A stretch of DNA of 64,000 bases from CAWKCE01 sp032127035. GTDB taxonomy: Bacteria; Actinomycetota; Actinomycetes; JAHEKZ01. Made by a program: the position numbers and the translations under genes. The stretch is taken from NCBI GenBank assembly GCA_963848085.1, contig CAWKCE010000003.1:1178001-1242000 (forward strand). Direction: 5' to 3'. This document shows, piece by piece, positions 16,070 through 28,850 of this stretch (positions within the stretch are counted from its first letter, which is position 1; each line of letters starts with the position of its first letter). The notes beneath the pieces are model-generated. The model was not told the origin of the DNA. It saw only the letters and a list, made by a program, of their open reading frames with translations, and searched no databases.

Positions 16070-17119
16070 ATGCGGCTTGGACTCAATCTCGGCTACTGGG
16101 GTGCCGGCAACGACGCAGACAACCTGGTGCTGGCTCGAGAGGCCGACCAGCTGGGCTACTCGGTGGTGTGGGCGGCGGAGGCCTATGGCTCCGACGCGGC
16201 CACCGTGCTGAGCTGGATCGCGGCCCAGACCGAGCACATCGACATCGGCTCCGCGGTGTTCCAGATCCCGGGGCGGACGCCGGCCCTCACCGCAATGACC
16301 GCCGCCACGCTCGACACCTTGTCCGGTGGCCGGTTCCGGCTCGGGCTGGGTGTGTCGGGCCCGCAGGTCAGCGAGGGGTGGCACGGCGTCCGGTTCGACA
16401 AGCCGCTGGCCCGCACCCGCGAGTACGTCGAGATCGTACGAATGGCACTGGCTCGGCAGGCCGTCCGGTACGACGGCCAGCACTGGCAGCTGCCGCTGCC
16501 GGACGGTCCGGGAAAGGCGCTCCGCCTGACCGTGCAGCCAGTCCGTGAGCACATCCCCATCTACCTGGCGGCCCTCGGCCCGAAGAACCTGGCCCTCACC
16601 GGAGAGATCGCGGACGGCTGGCTCGCCCTCTTCTACGCCCCCGAGCATGCCGAGGAGTCGCTCGTCCATGTCCGATCCGGGCGAGAGAAGGTCGGCAAGA
16701 CCCTCGACGGCTTTGACATCGTGCCCACCGTGCCCGTCGTCCTCGGGGACGACCTCGACGCCTGTGCCGCCCCGATCCGGTCGTACGCCGCGCTGTACGT
16801 CGGGGGGATGGGCAGCCGGGACAGGAACTTCTACAACGCGCTCGTGACGCGAATGGGCTACGGCGACGCGGCCACCGAGGTTCAGGACAAGTTCCTCGCG
16901 AGGGACTACGACGCCGCGGCGGCAGCCATCCCCTTCGAGTTCATCGACCGAACCTCGCTCATCGGTCCGGTTGAGCGCGTCGCCGAACGTCTGAAGGCGT
17001 ACGCCGCCAGCGGCGTCACCACGCTCACGGTGTCGAGCTACGCACCGGCTCTGGAAGACCGGCTCGCCACCGTCCGAGCGATGCGGCAGGCGCTCGAGTC
17101 CGCCGGCCTTGCCGACTGA
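16070..17119 (+). CDS. LLM-class F420-dependent oxidoreductase
   Basis: 349 residues of the luciferase-like monooxygenase fold: MRLGLNLGYWGAGND start, YSVVWAAEAYGSDAATVLSWIAAQTEHIDIGSAV, LDTLSGGRFRLGLGVSGPQVSEGWHG, and the IPIYLAALGPKNLALTGEIADGWL segment typical of F420-binding members. It probably uses F420H2/F420 for hydride transfer; substrate unknown. It is 14 nt upstream of uppP, so the two may be cotranscribed. The AKR-facing leader is too short for a ribosome site. Confidence 0.9.
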   Translation: MRLGLNLGYWGAGNDADNLVLAREADQLGYSVVWAAEAYGSDAATVLSWIAAQTEHIDIGSAVFQIPGRTPALTAMTAATLDTLSGGRFRLGLGVSGPQVSEGWHGVRFDKPLARTREYVEIVRMALARQAVRYDGQHWQLPLPDGPGKALRLTVQPVREHIPIYLAALGPKNLALTGEIADGWLALFYAPEHAEESLVHVRSGREKVGKTLDGFDIVPTVPVVLGDDLDACAAPIRSYAALYVGGMGSRDRNFYNALVTRMGYGDAATEVQDKFLARDYDAAAAAIPFEFIDRTSLIGPVERVAERLKAYAASGVTTLTVSSYAPALEDRLATVRAMRQALESAGLAD

Positions 17120-17133
17120 TCGCCAGCACCTCG

Positions 17134-17967
17134 ATGAGCTGGTTGGAGGCGATCCTGCTCGGGATTCTGCAGGGGCTGACGGAGTTCCTGCCGATCTCGA
17201 GCAGTGCCCACCTGGCGATTGCGCCCCAGCTCTTCGGATTGGCAGACCCGGGGGCGTCGTTCACGGCGGTCACGCAAATCGGTACCGAGGCAGCCGTGAT
17301 CGTGTTCTTCGCCAAGGACATCTGGCGCATCGCCTCCACCTGGCTGCGGTCGCTGTTCCGGCCTGAGCTGCGAGGACACTTGGACGCCCGCATGGGCTGG
17401 TACATCATCATCGGCACGGTGCCCATCGCCATCGCCGGCGTCGCGTTCGAGAGCACCATCCAGACCTCGTTCCGCAACCTGTGGCTGATCGGCACCACGC
17501 TGGTCGTCTTCGGTCTGATCCTGGGCCTCGCCGACCGCATCGGCCGGCGCGATCTCCCCCTCCAGCGACTGACCTTTCGCGACGCCGTGCTCTACGGGCT
17601 CGCGCAGACCCTGGCACTGGTCCCCGGCGTCTCCCGGTCCGGCGCCTCGATCAGCATGGGGCTGTTCCTCGGGTACACCCGCGAGGCTGCCACTCGGTAC
17701 GCGTTCCTGCTCGCGATTCCGGCGGTGGTGGCGTCCGGGCTGTTCCAGCTGCCCGACGTGAGCGCCTCCGCGGAGCCCGGGATGGCCAAGACGGTGGTGG
17801 CCACCGCTGTCGCGTTCGTCGTCGGCTACGTCGTGATCGGCTGGCTGCTCCGCTACCTGCGGACGCACTCGTTCCTGCCGTTCGTTGTCTACCGAGTGGC
17901 GCTGGGAGCCCTCGTCCTGGTTCTGCTCGCAGCCGGAGTCCTGGACGCGTCCGTCCCGATCGGCTGA
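17134..17967 (+). CDS. uppP: Undecaprenyl-diphosphatase UppP (BacA)
   Basis: 277 residues, polytopic membrane protein. Both family signatures are present: LQGLTEFLPISSSAHL (about 11-26) with the catalytic Glu and Ser residues, and PGVSRSGASISMGLFLG (about 165-181). It dephosphorylates undecaprenyl pyrophosphate so the lipid carrier can be reused in cell-wall synthesis, and can confer bacitracin tolerance. Length matches the family. A hairpin follows the stop codon. Confidence 0.97.
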   Translation: MSWLEAILLGILQGLTEFLPISSSAHLAIAPQLFGLADPGASFTAVTQIGTEAAVIVFFAKDIWRIASTWLRSLFRPELRGHLDARMGWYIIIGTVPIAIAGVAFESTIQTSFRNLWLIGTTLVVFGLILGLADRIGRRDLPLQRLTFRDAVLYGLAQTLALVPGVSRSGASISMGLFLGYTREAATRYAFLLAIPAVVASGLFQLPDVSASAEPGMAKTVVATAVAFVVGYVVIGWLLRYLRTHSFLPFVVYRVALGALVLVLLAAGVLDASVPIG

Positions 17968-18002
17968 TCGTCCGGGCCAGAACGCGGGGCCACGCCGGAC
18001 GA
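17968..18002 (+). terminator. Hairpin after uppP
   Basis: TCGTCCGG (17968-17975) pairs with CCGGACGA (17995-18002) right after the uppP stop. There is no T-run. It separates uppP from the promoter at 18005. Confidence 0.45.
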
Positions 18003-18004
18003 CC

Positions 18005-18010
18005 TAGGGT
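18005..18010 (+). promoter_or_regulatory. -10 element TAGGGT, leaderless start of the phosphatase-DUF3090-SCO1664 operon
   Basis: TAGGGT ends 6 nt before GTG 18017. Confidence 0.5.
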
Positions 18011-18016
18011 GAATCC

Positions 18017-18724
18017 GTGACCACCGTCCTGCTCATCCGGCACGGCCGCACCGCGGCGAACGCGGGAGGCGTGCTCGCCGGGTGGACGACCGGGGTCGGG
18101 CTGGACGATCACGGCCGGGACCAGGCAACCCGCCTCGGGGAGCGCCTGGCCCGGGTACCGCTGGCCGCCGTCGTCTCCAGTCCGCTGGACCGCGCGCTGG
18201 AGACCGCCGAACACCTGGTGCGGGACCGTGCTGCCGATGTGCCCGTCCACGTCGACGACCGGGTCGGCGAGGTCCGCTACGGGGACTGGACCGGCCAGCC
18301 GCTCAAGCAGCTGGCAAAGGACCCGCTGTGGAAGGTGGTGCAGGCACATCCGAGCGGCGCAACGTTCCCGGGCGACGAGGGAGAGTCCTTGGCGTCGATG
18401 CAGGCCCGAGCGGTCTCTGCCGTCCGCGAGTGGAACCGGCGCTTGGGCGAGGACGCGGTGTACGCGGTCGTCTCGCACGGCGACGTGATCAAGGCGCTGC
18501 TTGCCGACGCTCTGGGACAGCACCTCGACAGCTTCCAGCGGATCGTGGTCGACCCCGCCTCTTTGAGTGTGGTGCGGTTCACGGCGCTGCGCCCGTTCGT
18601 CGAGCGGATGAACGACACGGGAGGGTCCGTGGACGCTCTCGTGCCGCGACAGAAGGGCAGGCGTCGGAAGAAGCCATCGAGCGATGCCGCGATCGGCGGC
18701 GGGGCAGGGGAGGGGACACCGTGA
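18017..18724 (+). CDS. Histidine phosphatase, MSMEG_4193 type
   Basis: 235 residues of the phosphoglycerate-mutase-like fold: LLIRHGRTAAN (catalytic His), SSPLDRALETAEHL, EVRYGDWTGQPL and VVSHGDVIKALLADAL with the second His. Together with the next two genes it forms the conserved actinobacterial block MSMEG_4193 / DUF3090 / SCO1664, here placed directly before mshC. The natural phospho-substrate is unknown. It overlaps the DUF3090 GTG by 4 nt. The C-terminus is basic (KGRRRKK). Confidence 0.92.
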   Translation: MTTVLLIRHGRTAANAGGVLAGWTTGVGLDDHGRDQATRLGERLARVPLAAVVSSPLDRALETAEHLVRDRAADVPVHVDDRVGEVRYGDWTGQPLKQLAKDPLWKVVQAHPSGATFPGDEGESLASMQARAVSAVREWNRRLGEDAVYAVVSHGDVIKALLADALGQHLDSFQRIVVDPASLSVVRFTALRPFVERMNDTGGSVDALVPRQKGRRRKKPSSDAAIGGGAGEGTP

Positions 18725-19251
18725 GCGTCCACGAGTTCGTCGAGCCGGAGCGCTTCGTGGCGGGGACCGTGGGGCCGGCCGGGCAGCGCACCTTCTTCCT
18801 GCAGGCACGGGAGAGCACCCGGCTGGTGTCCGTCGCCCTGGAGAAGACCCAGGTCGCCGCACTAGCAGAGCGGATCGACGACCTGTTGGACACGCTCGTG
18901 CGGCGAAGCGGCGGTGAGCTCCCCATTCCGGCGCTCCCACTGGCCGACGAGACGGATCTCGGCCCGCTCGACACTCCCATCGAGGAGGAGTTCCGCGTCG
19001 CCGGGCTGAGCCTGATGTGGGACGACGAGATCGACCGGATCGTCATTGAGGCGCGTTCGGAGGAAGACGAGGAGGACACCACCGCTGACGTCATCCGCGT
19101 GGTGCTCACCGGCTCGTCCGCCCGGGCCTTCGCTGCCCGTGCCCTCACGGTCGTGGCGGCGGGTCGCCCGCCGTGCCCGCTGTGCGCGCTCCCTCTCGAC
19201 CCCGAAGGCCACATCTGCCCGCGGCAGAACGGGTACCGGCGTCGCGGGTGA
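18721..19251 (+). CDS. DUF3090 protein with C-terminal zinc ribbon
   Basis: 176 residues from GTG 18721 (HEFVEPERFVAGTVGPAGQRTFFLQA). The middle is acidic (EARSEEDEED), and the C-terminus has CPLCALPLDPEGHICPRQNG, a CxxC...CP zinc-ribbon pattern conserved in the family. Function is unknown. Translationally coupled to both neighbours (GTGA upstream, TGATG downstream), so it likely works in a complex or pathway with the phosphatase and the kinase-like protein. Confidence 0.92.
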   Translation: MSVHEFVEPERFVAGTVGPAGQRTFFLQARESTRLVSVALEKTQVAALAERIDDLLDTLVRRSGGELPIPALPLADETDLGPLDTPIEEEFRVAGLSLMWDDEIDRIVIEARSEEDEEDTTADVIRVVLTGSSARAFAARALTVVAAGRPPCPLCALPLDPEGHICPRQNGYRRRG

Positions 19252-19979
19252 TGACCGACACTCTCGTCGGTGACGACGCGCAACAGCTGCTGACCCACGG
19301 TGCGCTGACCGTCGAGGGTCGGCTCGTCGCCGCCTCGAACGCCACGCTGTACTGCTCGATCGGGCTGGCCGGCGTCGAAGCGGCCGCGGTCTACAAACCG
19401 GTCGCGGGGGAGCGGCCGCTCTGGGACTTCCCGACCGGCACCCTGGGGCATCGTGAGTTGGCAACGTTCCTCACGTCCGAGGCGACCGGCTGGAACATCG
19501 TGCCGCCGACGGTGTGGCGTGACGGCCCGTTCGGCCCGGGCATGGTCCAGCTGTGGGTGACCGTGGACCCGTCCGTCGACCCGGTCGAGCTGATCCGGCG
19601 CGACGACCCGCTGCTGCAGCGCATCGCAGTCCTGGACGCCGTGGTGAACAACGGGGACCGCAAGGGCGGTCACCTGCTTCCCACCGCGGAGGGTCACATC
19701 TTCGGAATCGACCACGGCGTGACCTTCGCTCTTGAGCACAAGCTGCGGACCCTGCTGTGGCAGTGGGAGGGACTCCCACTGGCTGACGAGGCACGCCCGG
19801 TGCTGGCTGCCCTGTCGCAGGGCCTGTCGGATGTGGGGGACCTGCGCCGCGCTCTGGCCGACCACCTCGAAGCAGACGAGATCGAGGCCACCCGAGACCG
19901 GGTCGACGGCCTCCTCCGCGCCGGCGTCCACCCGAGCCCGCCACCGGACTGGCCGCCCATCCCCTGGCCACCGTTCTGA
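19251..19979 (+). CDS. SCO1664-family atypical (PI3/4-kinase-like) protein
   Basis: 242 residues from ATG 19251. The sequence follows a PI3/4-kinase or HipA-like ATP-binding core: a VYKP strand with the ATP-Lys (AAVYKPVAGERPLWDFPTG), a helix EATGWNIVPPTVW, then the catalytic-loop pattern NNGDRKGGHLL and the metal-binding FGIDHGVTF. These correspond to DRKxxH and DHG motifs of that fold. The phosphorylated target is unknown. The pairing with a phosphatase in the same overlapping operon suggests opposed activities, which is inference. Confidence 0.85.
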   Translation: MTDTLVGDDAQQLLTHGALTVEGRLVAASNATLYCSIGLAGVEAAAVYKPVAGERPLWDFPTGTLGHRELATFLTSEATGWNIVPPTVWRDGPFGPGMVQLWVTVDPSVDPVELIRRDDPLLQRIAVLDAVVNNGDRKGGHLLPTAEGHIFGIDHGVTFALEHKLRTLLWQWEGLPLADEARPVLAALSQGLSDVGDLRRALADHLEADEIEATRDRVDGLLRAGVHPSPPPDWPPIPWPPF

Positions 19980-20010
19980 GACATCGCTCGGGCCTGTCCC
20001 GGTCGGGCAC

Positions 20011-20016
20011 TAGGGT
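20011..20016 (+). promoter_or_regulatory. -10 element TAGGGT before mshC
   Basis: TAGGGT ends 8 nt before GTG 20025 and suggests a leaderless or near-leaderless mshC transcript. Confidence 0.45.
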
Positions 20017-20024
20017 TGCCGCTC

Positions 20025-21257
20025 GTGGAAGCCTGGCCGTTCCCCCCGGTACCTCGACTGCCCGGGGCCGGACTCCCGCTTCGGTTGTTCGACACCGCCA
20101 GCAGTGAGGTCCGGGCGACGAACCCCGGTTGGCAGGCCCGGATGTACGTGTGCGGCATTACCCCTTACGACGCAACTCACCTTGGCCACGCGTTCACGTA
20201 CCTCGCGTTCGACCTCGTGAACCGCGTCTGGCGGGATGCCGGCCATGACGTGCACTACGTGCAGAACGTCACGGACGTCGACGACCCGCTGCTGGAGCGG
20301 GCGGTCGCGACCGGCCAAGACTGGGTCGAGCTCGCCCGCCGGGAGACTGCGCTGTTCCGCGAGGACATGACGGCCCTGCGCATTCTGCCGCCGGCCGACT
20401 ACATCGGGGCCGTCGAGTCGATCCCGTACGTCGCGCGCCTGGTGCAGGTTCTCCAAGACAAGGGTGCTGTCTATCCCGTCGAGCAGGACCTGTACTTCGA
20501 GGTCGGCGCCGACCCGCGGTTCGGTGCGGTGTCCGGCCTCGATCGGCAGCGCATGGTGTCGGTGTTCGCCGAGCGCGGCGGCGACCCGGACCGCCCTGGA
20601 AAGCGCGACCCGCTCGACTGTCTCTTGTGGCAGTCCGCCCGGCCAGACGAGCCGGCCTGGGAGACCGACCTCGGCCACGGTCGGCCCGGCTGGCACATCG
20701 AGTGCACGGCGATCGCGCTGGAGCACCTGGGCATGTCCTTCGACGTCCAAGGTGGTGGGAGCGACCTCGCCTTCCCGCACCACGAGATGGGTGCCAGCGA
20801 GGCGCACGTGATTACCGGCGAGTGGCCGTACGCGCGCTCCTACGTCCACTCCGGCATGGTGGGTCTGGACGGCGAGAAGATGTCCAAGTCCCGCGGCAAC
20901 CTGGTCTTCGTGTCCCGGCTACGAGCCGACGGCACCGACTCGATGGCGGTACGGCTGGCGCTCCTCGGCCACCACTATCGCTCCGACTGGCAGTGGTCCC
21001 CGGCTGATCTCGAGTCGGCCGAGGAACGGCTGGACCGCTGGCGCATGGCCGTGGCGGCTGCGGCCGGACCCTCCGCCGAGCCCGTCGTGTCGCAGGTGCG
21101 GTCCCACCTGGCGGATGACTTGGATGCCCCGCGCGCACTCGCGACGGTGGACCGATGGGTCCGTGAGGTGGAGCTCGCCCACGGGGACGACCCGGCGGCG
21201 CCGGGCCAGGTGCGCGACCTCGTCGACGCGCTGCTCGGAGTCGACCTCGCGTCGTGA
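20025..21257 (+). CDS. mshC: Cysteine--glucosaminyl-inositol ligase MshC
   Basis: 410 residues of the cysteinyl-tRNA-synthetase-like family that ligates cysteine to GlcN-Ins in mycothiol synthesis. GTG 20025 gives the usual start (VEAWPFPPVPRLPG); TTG 20016 is possible. Seen: YVCGITPYDATHLGHAFTYL (HIGH-like, with the zinc Cys), GWHIECTAIALEHLG, the FPHHEMGASEAH zinc ligands and the GEKMSKSRGNL loop. No tRNA anticodon-binding domain is present, which separates it from CysS. It marks the organism as a mycothiol producer. Confidence 0.96.
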   Translation: MEAWPFPPVPRLPGAGLPLRLFDTASSEVRATNPGWQARMYVCGITPYDATHLGHAFTYLAFDLVNRVWRDAGHDVHYVQNVTDVDDPLLERAVATGQDWVELARRETALFREDMTALRILPPADYIGAVESIPYVARLVQVLQDKGAVYPVEQDLYFEVGADPRFGAVSGLDRQRMVSVFAERGGDPDRPGKRDPLDCLLWQSARPDEPAWETDLGHGRPGWHIECTAIALEHLGMSFDVQGGGSDLAFPHHEMGASEAHVITGEWPYARSYVHSGMVGLDGEKMSKSRGNLVFVSRLRADGTDSMAVRLALLGHHYRSDWQWSPADLESAEERLDRWRMAVAAAAGPSAEPVVSQVRSHLADDLDAPRALATVDRWVREVELAHGDDPAAPGQVRDLVDALLGVDLAS

Positions 21258-21261
21258 CGGC

Positions 21262-22113
21262 TCAGGCGTCGGGGCCCGGGTCTCGACGCTGGAGGAATCG
21301 CTCGAAGGCCTCCGCAATGGCCTCCCCGGACGCCTCTGGCAGGTCGGCGGTGTCCCGCGCCTCCTCCAGGGTGCGCACGTAGTCTGCGATCTCCTCGTCC
21401 TCGCTGGCCAGCTCGTCCACGCCGCGTTCCCAGGCGCGCGCCTCCTCCTCCAGGTCACCCAGCGGGAGGCTGATCTCCAGGACGTCCTCGACCCTTCGCA
21501 GCAGCTCCAGGGAGGCCTTGGGGCAGGGCGCCTGGGCCACGTAGTGGGGCACGGACGCCCAGAACGACAGCGTGTCGATGCCGGCTCGACTGAACGCCTC
21601 CGCCAGCACGCCCACGATCCCGGTGGGGCCCTCATAGTGCGTCCCCAGCAGGTCGAGCGAGCGCGCCAGGCCGGGATCGGACACCACGGCGGTGATCGGC
21701 ACCGGACGGGTGTGGGGAGTATCCGCCAGCAGCGAGCCGAGCGCGACGACCTGGAGGACGTCGAGCTCGAAGGCCAGACCCACGACCTCGGAGGCGAAGG
21801 ACCGCCAGCGCATGCTGGGCTCGACCCCGCGCACGAGCACGAGGTCGCGGCCGTCGGGGAGCCTGGCCGACCAGACGGACGCCCCCGGCCAGGTCAGCGA
21901 CCGGACCCCGCTGTCGCCCACCGAGATCTGCGGCCGGTTGACCTGGAAGTCGTAGTAGTCCTCCGGGTCGACCTCGGCGAACTGGGTGGCGGAGAACACC
22001 TCGGCGAGGTGGTCCAGCACCGACGTTGCCGCCTCTGCGGCGTCGTTCCAGCCTTCGAAGGCCAAGACGAGTACCGGTTCGTGCAGCTCGGGGAGGCCCT
22101 CCAACTCGATCAC
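21262..22113 (-). CDS. PAC2-family protein
   Basis: 283 residues beginning MIELEGLPELHEPVLVLAFEGWNDAAEAA, the PAC2 start, with DYYDFQVNRPQISVGDSGVRSLTWP and HYVAQAPCPKASLELLRRVEDVLEISLPL. PAC2 (proteasome assembly chaperone 2) proteins have the purine-nucleoside-phosphorylase-like fold; in bacteria the role is unclear. It converges tightly on mshC (4 bp) and diverges from metH. Its presence in a proteasome-bearing genome is notable, but PAC2 homologs also occur without proteasomes. Confidence 0.92.
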   Translation of the reverse strand: MIELEGLPELHEPVLVLAFEGWNDAAEAATSVLDHLAEVFSATQFAEVDPEDYYDFQVNRPQISVGDSGVRSLTWPGASVWSARLPDGRDLVLVRGVEPSMRWRSFASEVVGLAFELDVLQVVALGSLLADTPHTRPVPITAVVSDPGLARSLDLLGTHYEGPTGIVGVLAEAFSRAGIDTLSFWASVPHYVAQAPCPKASLELLRRVEDVLEISLPLGDLEEEARAWERGVDELASEDEEIADYVRTLEEARDTADLPEASGEAIAEAFERFLQRRDPGPDA

Positions 22114-22153
22114 GCGGCCACCCTACGGCGTGAGGTGTGGCTCCTGCCGCGGC

Positions 22154-22159
22154 TATCGT
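22154..22159 (+). promoter_or_regulatory. -10 element TATCGT before metH
   Basis: TATCGT ends 9 nt before ATG 22169. Only 55 bp separate metH from the divergent PAC2 gene, so no long leader such as a cobalamin riboswitch fits here. Confidence 0.45.
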
Positions 22160-22168
22160 TGGCGCACG

Positions 22169-25653
<3,485 letters not shown>

Positions 25654-25657
<4 letters not shown>

Positions 25658-26328
25658 GCGCTCCCGAGGCGTCCGGCTCCCTGGAGGCCGTGCTGTTCGA
25701 CATGGATGGGCTGCTCGTCGACACCGAGCCGCAGTGGTTCCGTGCCGAGACGTCGGTGGTGGCCGCCCTGGGCGGGGACTGGGGCAAGCTGCACCAGGAG
25801 GCACTGCTGGGGAGCAACCTCGAGTTCGCGGCGGACTACATGGTCCGCCACACCTCGAGCGACCGGTCCGTAGCTGAGGTCATGCGGATGCTCCGGGAGG
25901 CGATGAGCCGCGAGCTCGCAGCCGGCGTCGTGCTCCGTCCGGGCGTGTCGACGCTCGTGTCAGCGCTGCTCGACCTGGACGTCCCGATGGGCATCGTCAC
26001 GTCGTCGGTCCGCGAGCACCTCGACGTCGTTCTCGAGTTCCTGCCGTCGGACGCCTTTCGCATCACGGTGACCGCCGACGACGTGACTCGGCTCAAACCC
26101 CATCCCGAGCCCTACCTGCGCGCGGTCGAGCTCCTGGAGGTCGCCGCCAGCCGTACCGTGGTCCTGGAGGACTCGCCGGCCGGCGTCGACGCGGGCGAGG
26201 CGGCCGGCTGCCACGTCGTCGCGGTGCCCAGCGTGGTGGACATCGAGCCCCGCGCGCGCCGCCACGTCGTGCGCTCCCTCGACGAGGTCGACGTCGCGAC
26301 GCTGACCGCGTTGGTCACTCGGTGGTGA
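25654..26328 (+). CDS. HAD-family phosphatase (beta-phosphoglucomutase-like)
   Basis: 224 residues from GTG 25654. HAD motifs: I, LFDMDGLLVDTEP; II, GIVTSSVREHL; III, the Lys of RLKPHPEPYLRA; IV, VVLEDSPAGVDAGEAAGC. The cap type is C1, as in beta-phosphoglucomutase and related sugar or nucleotide phosphatases. It is coupled to metH (GTGA overlap), an arrangement common in actinobacteria, though the substrate is unknown. Its end overlaps the convergent permease gene by 14 nt. Confidence 0.92.
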
Positions 26329-28846
26329 CGGCCTGCAGGACGTCGAGCCGGCCGGCGCGGTAGGCGGGCCACACCGCGGCGAGCACCCCGACGACGGCTG
26401 CGACGACCACGAAGAAGACCAGCCCCAACCAGGGGATGTCGAGGACCTCGATGCCCTGGTCCACCAGCGTCCGTTGCAGAGCGACGGCGAAGCCGACACC
26501 GAGCACCAGCCCGACGACAGCCCCGTACACCGCGATCACCAACGCCTCCATTACCACCATGGATCGGACCTGCCGGCGAAGGGCACCAACCGCGCGCAGC
26601 ATGCCGATCTCCCGGGTCCGTTCGATCACCGACAGCACCAACGTGTTCACGATCCCCAAGACCGCGATCAGGATCGCCAGGCTCAGCAGCATGATCATCA
26701 CCAGCAGAAGCTGGTTCACCTGGCTGCTGATCTGCTCCTTGAACTGCGCCTGGCTCTGGACCTCGACGGTGGGGTAGGCGGCCGTGGCGGACTCGAGCGC
26801 CTGCTGGACCTGGCTGAGGTCCGCCCCAGCATCCGCCATTACATACAGCACACCGTCCCCAACCTCGATGCCAGCCGCTCGCAGAGCTTCGTTGCTCACC
26901 GTCCAGCCCGTGATCCCTCCGTCGGCCTGGTAGACCCCCACGACCTGGAAGTCTGCCGACCCGGTCGGGAGGGTGAGCCTGACCGAGTCACCGACCGCGA
27001 GGTTCTTGTCGGCGGCGGTGTTCGCGTCTACGGCGATCCCGTCGGTGCCCAACGCGTCGAGCGACCCGGACGTGAAGTCAAGGGTGACCATGTCCAAGAC
27101 GGTGTTCGGGTCGACTCCGGTCAGGAATGTCCCCTGCCCATCCACCTCGGCCTGCAGCTGCTTGACCGCGGACACCTCTGCCACACCCGGGACGGTGGCG
27201 ACGTCGCGCGCCACCGACTCGGGGAAGGGACGTTGCGTCTGGTTGGAGACCAAGAACTCGGCGCCAACGACCCGGTCGATCACCCGGTCGATGGACGTTT
27301 TCGCCGAGGTTGCGAAGATGGTGAGGGCGCTCACCAGCGCCAGACCGATCATCAGGGCAGACGCGGTCGCTGCGGTCCGGCGGGGCTGCCGCGCGGCGTT
27401 GTCCACCGCCAGTCGCCCGACTGTGCCGAACAGCCTCGGCAGAGCGAAGCCCAGCAGCCCGACGATCTGGCCGGCCAATGCCGGGCTCAGGACGATCGCC
27501 CCGATCAGCGTCACCACGGTGCCGAGGCCGACGTACTGCGAACCCTGCCCGCCCCCGGCGGACACCCCAGCGGTCATCGCCGCCAGCCCAGCAACGAGGA
27601 GTATCGCGCCGACGACCGAACGGATGCGCAGGGAGCGCTGGGGGAGTGCTACGTCGTCGCGGAGCGCGGCCATCGGTGGGATGCGGGACGCGCGGACAGC
27701 AGGCGCCAGGGCAGCGAGCACGGTGACGGCCACGCCGATGACAAGACCAACCATGACCGTGCGGGGCAGCACGACCAAGCCGTCCGTGGGAATGTCGGCG
27801 CCAATGGCCCGGAACAGTCCCTGCAGCCCAAAGGCCACCGCCACACCCATGACAATCCCGAGTACCGACCCGACCAGACCGACCACGAAAGACTCGGTCA
27901 GAACGGCGCCGACGACCTGTCGGCGGGTGGCCCCCATCGCGCGCAGTAGTGCCAGCTCGCGGGCCCGCTGCGCGACCAGCATGGAGAACGTGTTCAAGAT
28001 GATGAAAGTGCCGACGAACAACGCGATGCCGGCGAAGACGAGCAGGAAGATATTGATGAACGCCAAGCCCTCGGTGAGTGCCGCAGCCGCGTCGTCGGCC
28101 GCCTGCTCCCCGGTTCGTACCGTGACGTCGGTGCCGACGACCGCGGTCACGCGCTCGGCGAGCTGCGCCTGGGCGACGCCGTCGACCGCCACCCCATCGA
28201 TCTCGGTGTAGGCGTCAGCGCCGCCGAGGAGCAGCTCTTGCGCGGTCGCCGTGGCGAACGCGGAGATCGTGGCCCCGGCCAGGTTTCCCGACGTTCCGTA
28301 GCGGAAGATGCCGACCAGTTCGGCCGACGTCGGCCCCTGCGGCGTGACCAGACCGACGGTGTCGCCAACCTGGTAGCCGGCCGTATCTGCCGAGACCGAG
28401 TCGAGGGCCACCTCGCCGTCCGCCGTGGGACCTCGACCGTCGACCAGGCGGTAAGGGGACAGGTCCGGGTCGTCGTCCCAGTTGCTGCCGAACTGGGGCG
28501 CACCTTGTGTACCCAGCGCATCGCCGGCCGGGTCGATGATCGTGACGCCGTCGACGAACACTGCTCCGGCTGCCTTGGCGACGCCGTCGACGCTGCTCAC
28601 CTCGTCGAGCAGCGAGGCGGGCAGGGTCGGCGCAACGCCCGCGAGGCCACCGGAGTCGACCGCCTCAGTGGGTGTGACCACGACATCTGTGGTCGTCTGG
28701 GTGAAGAGGTCGGTGAAGGTGCGGTTGAGCGTGTCGGTGAAGATCAGCGTGCCGACGACGAACCCGACGCCAAGCACGATGGCGACGCCCGAGAGGACGA
28801 GTCGCAGCTTGTGGTGGCGGAGACTCCGCCAGGCGGTGCGCAGCAT
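26315..28846 (-). CDS. ABC transporter permease, FtsX/MacB type (two FtsX domains)
   Basis: 843 residues. A first transmembrane helix at about 15-40 is followed by a large MacB-like extracellular domain, three helices around 265-400 (first FtsX domain), a hydrophobic section, a second extracellular domain and a final three-helix FtsX block with RTREIGMLRAVGALRRQVRSMV. The motif LALLRAMGATRRQVVGAVLTES in the first block is its counterpart. With the ATPase it probably moves lipoproteins or peptides, or acts in mechanotransmission. The cargo is unknown. The ATPase gene is 4 bp upstream. Confidence 0.92.
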   Translation of the reverse strand: MLRTAWRSLRHHKLRLVLSGVAIVLGVGFVVGTLIFTDTLNRTFTDLFTQTTTDVVVTPTEAVDSGGLAGVAPTLPASLLDEVSSVDGVAKAAGAVFVDGVTIIDPAGDALGTQGAPQFGSNWDDDPDLSPYRLVDGRGPTADGEVALDSVSADTAGYQVGDTVGLVTPQGPTSAELVGIFRYGTSGNLAGATISAFATATAQELLLGGADAYTEIDGVAVDGVAQAQLAERVTAVVGTDVTVRTGEQAADDAAAALTEGLAFINIFLLVFAGIALFVGTFIILNTFSMLVAQRARELALLRAMGATRRQVVGAVLTESFVVGLVGSVLGIVMGVAVAFGLQGLFRAIGADIPTDGLVVLPRTVMVGLVIGVAVTVLAALAPAVRASRIPPMAALRDDVALPQRSLRIRSVVGAILLVAGLAAMTAGVSAGGGQGSQYVGLGTVVTLIGAIVLSPALAGQIVGLLGFALPRLFGTVGRLAVDNAARQPRRTAATASALMIGLALVSALTIFATSAKTSIDRVIDRVVGAEFLVSNQTQRPFPESVARDVATVPGVAEVSAVKQLQAEVDGQGTFLTGVDPNTVLDMVTLDFTSGSLDALGTDGIAVDANTAADKNLAVGDSVRLTLPTGSADFQVVGVYQADGGITGWTVSNEALRAAGIEVGDGVLYVMADAGADLSQVQQALESATAAYPTVEVQSQAQFKEQISSQVNQLLLVMIMLLSLAILIAVLGIVNTLVLSVIERTREIGMLRAVGALRRQVRSMVVMEALVIAVYGAVVGLVLGVGFAVALQRTLVDQGIEVLDIPWLGLVFFVVVAAVVGVLAAVWPAYRAGRLDVLQAVTTE

Positions 28847-28850
28847 GGGT

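Noticed and set aside
22114..22168. Cobalamin riboswitch upstream of metH
   Set aside because: The gap is only 55 bp and has a -10 element next to the ATG; no B12-box or long leader fits. None is seen before kamD either.
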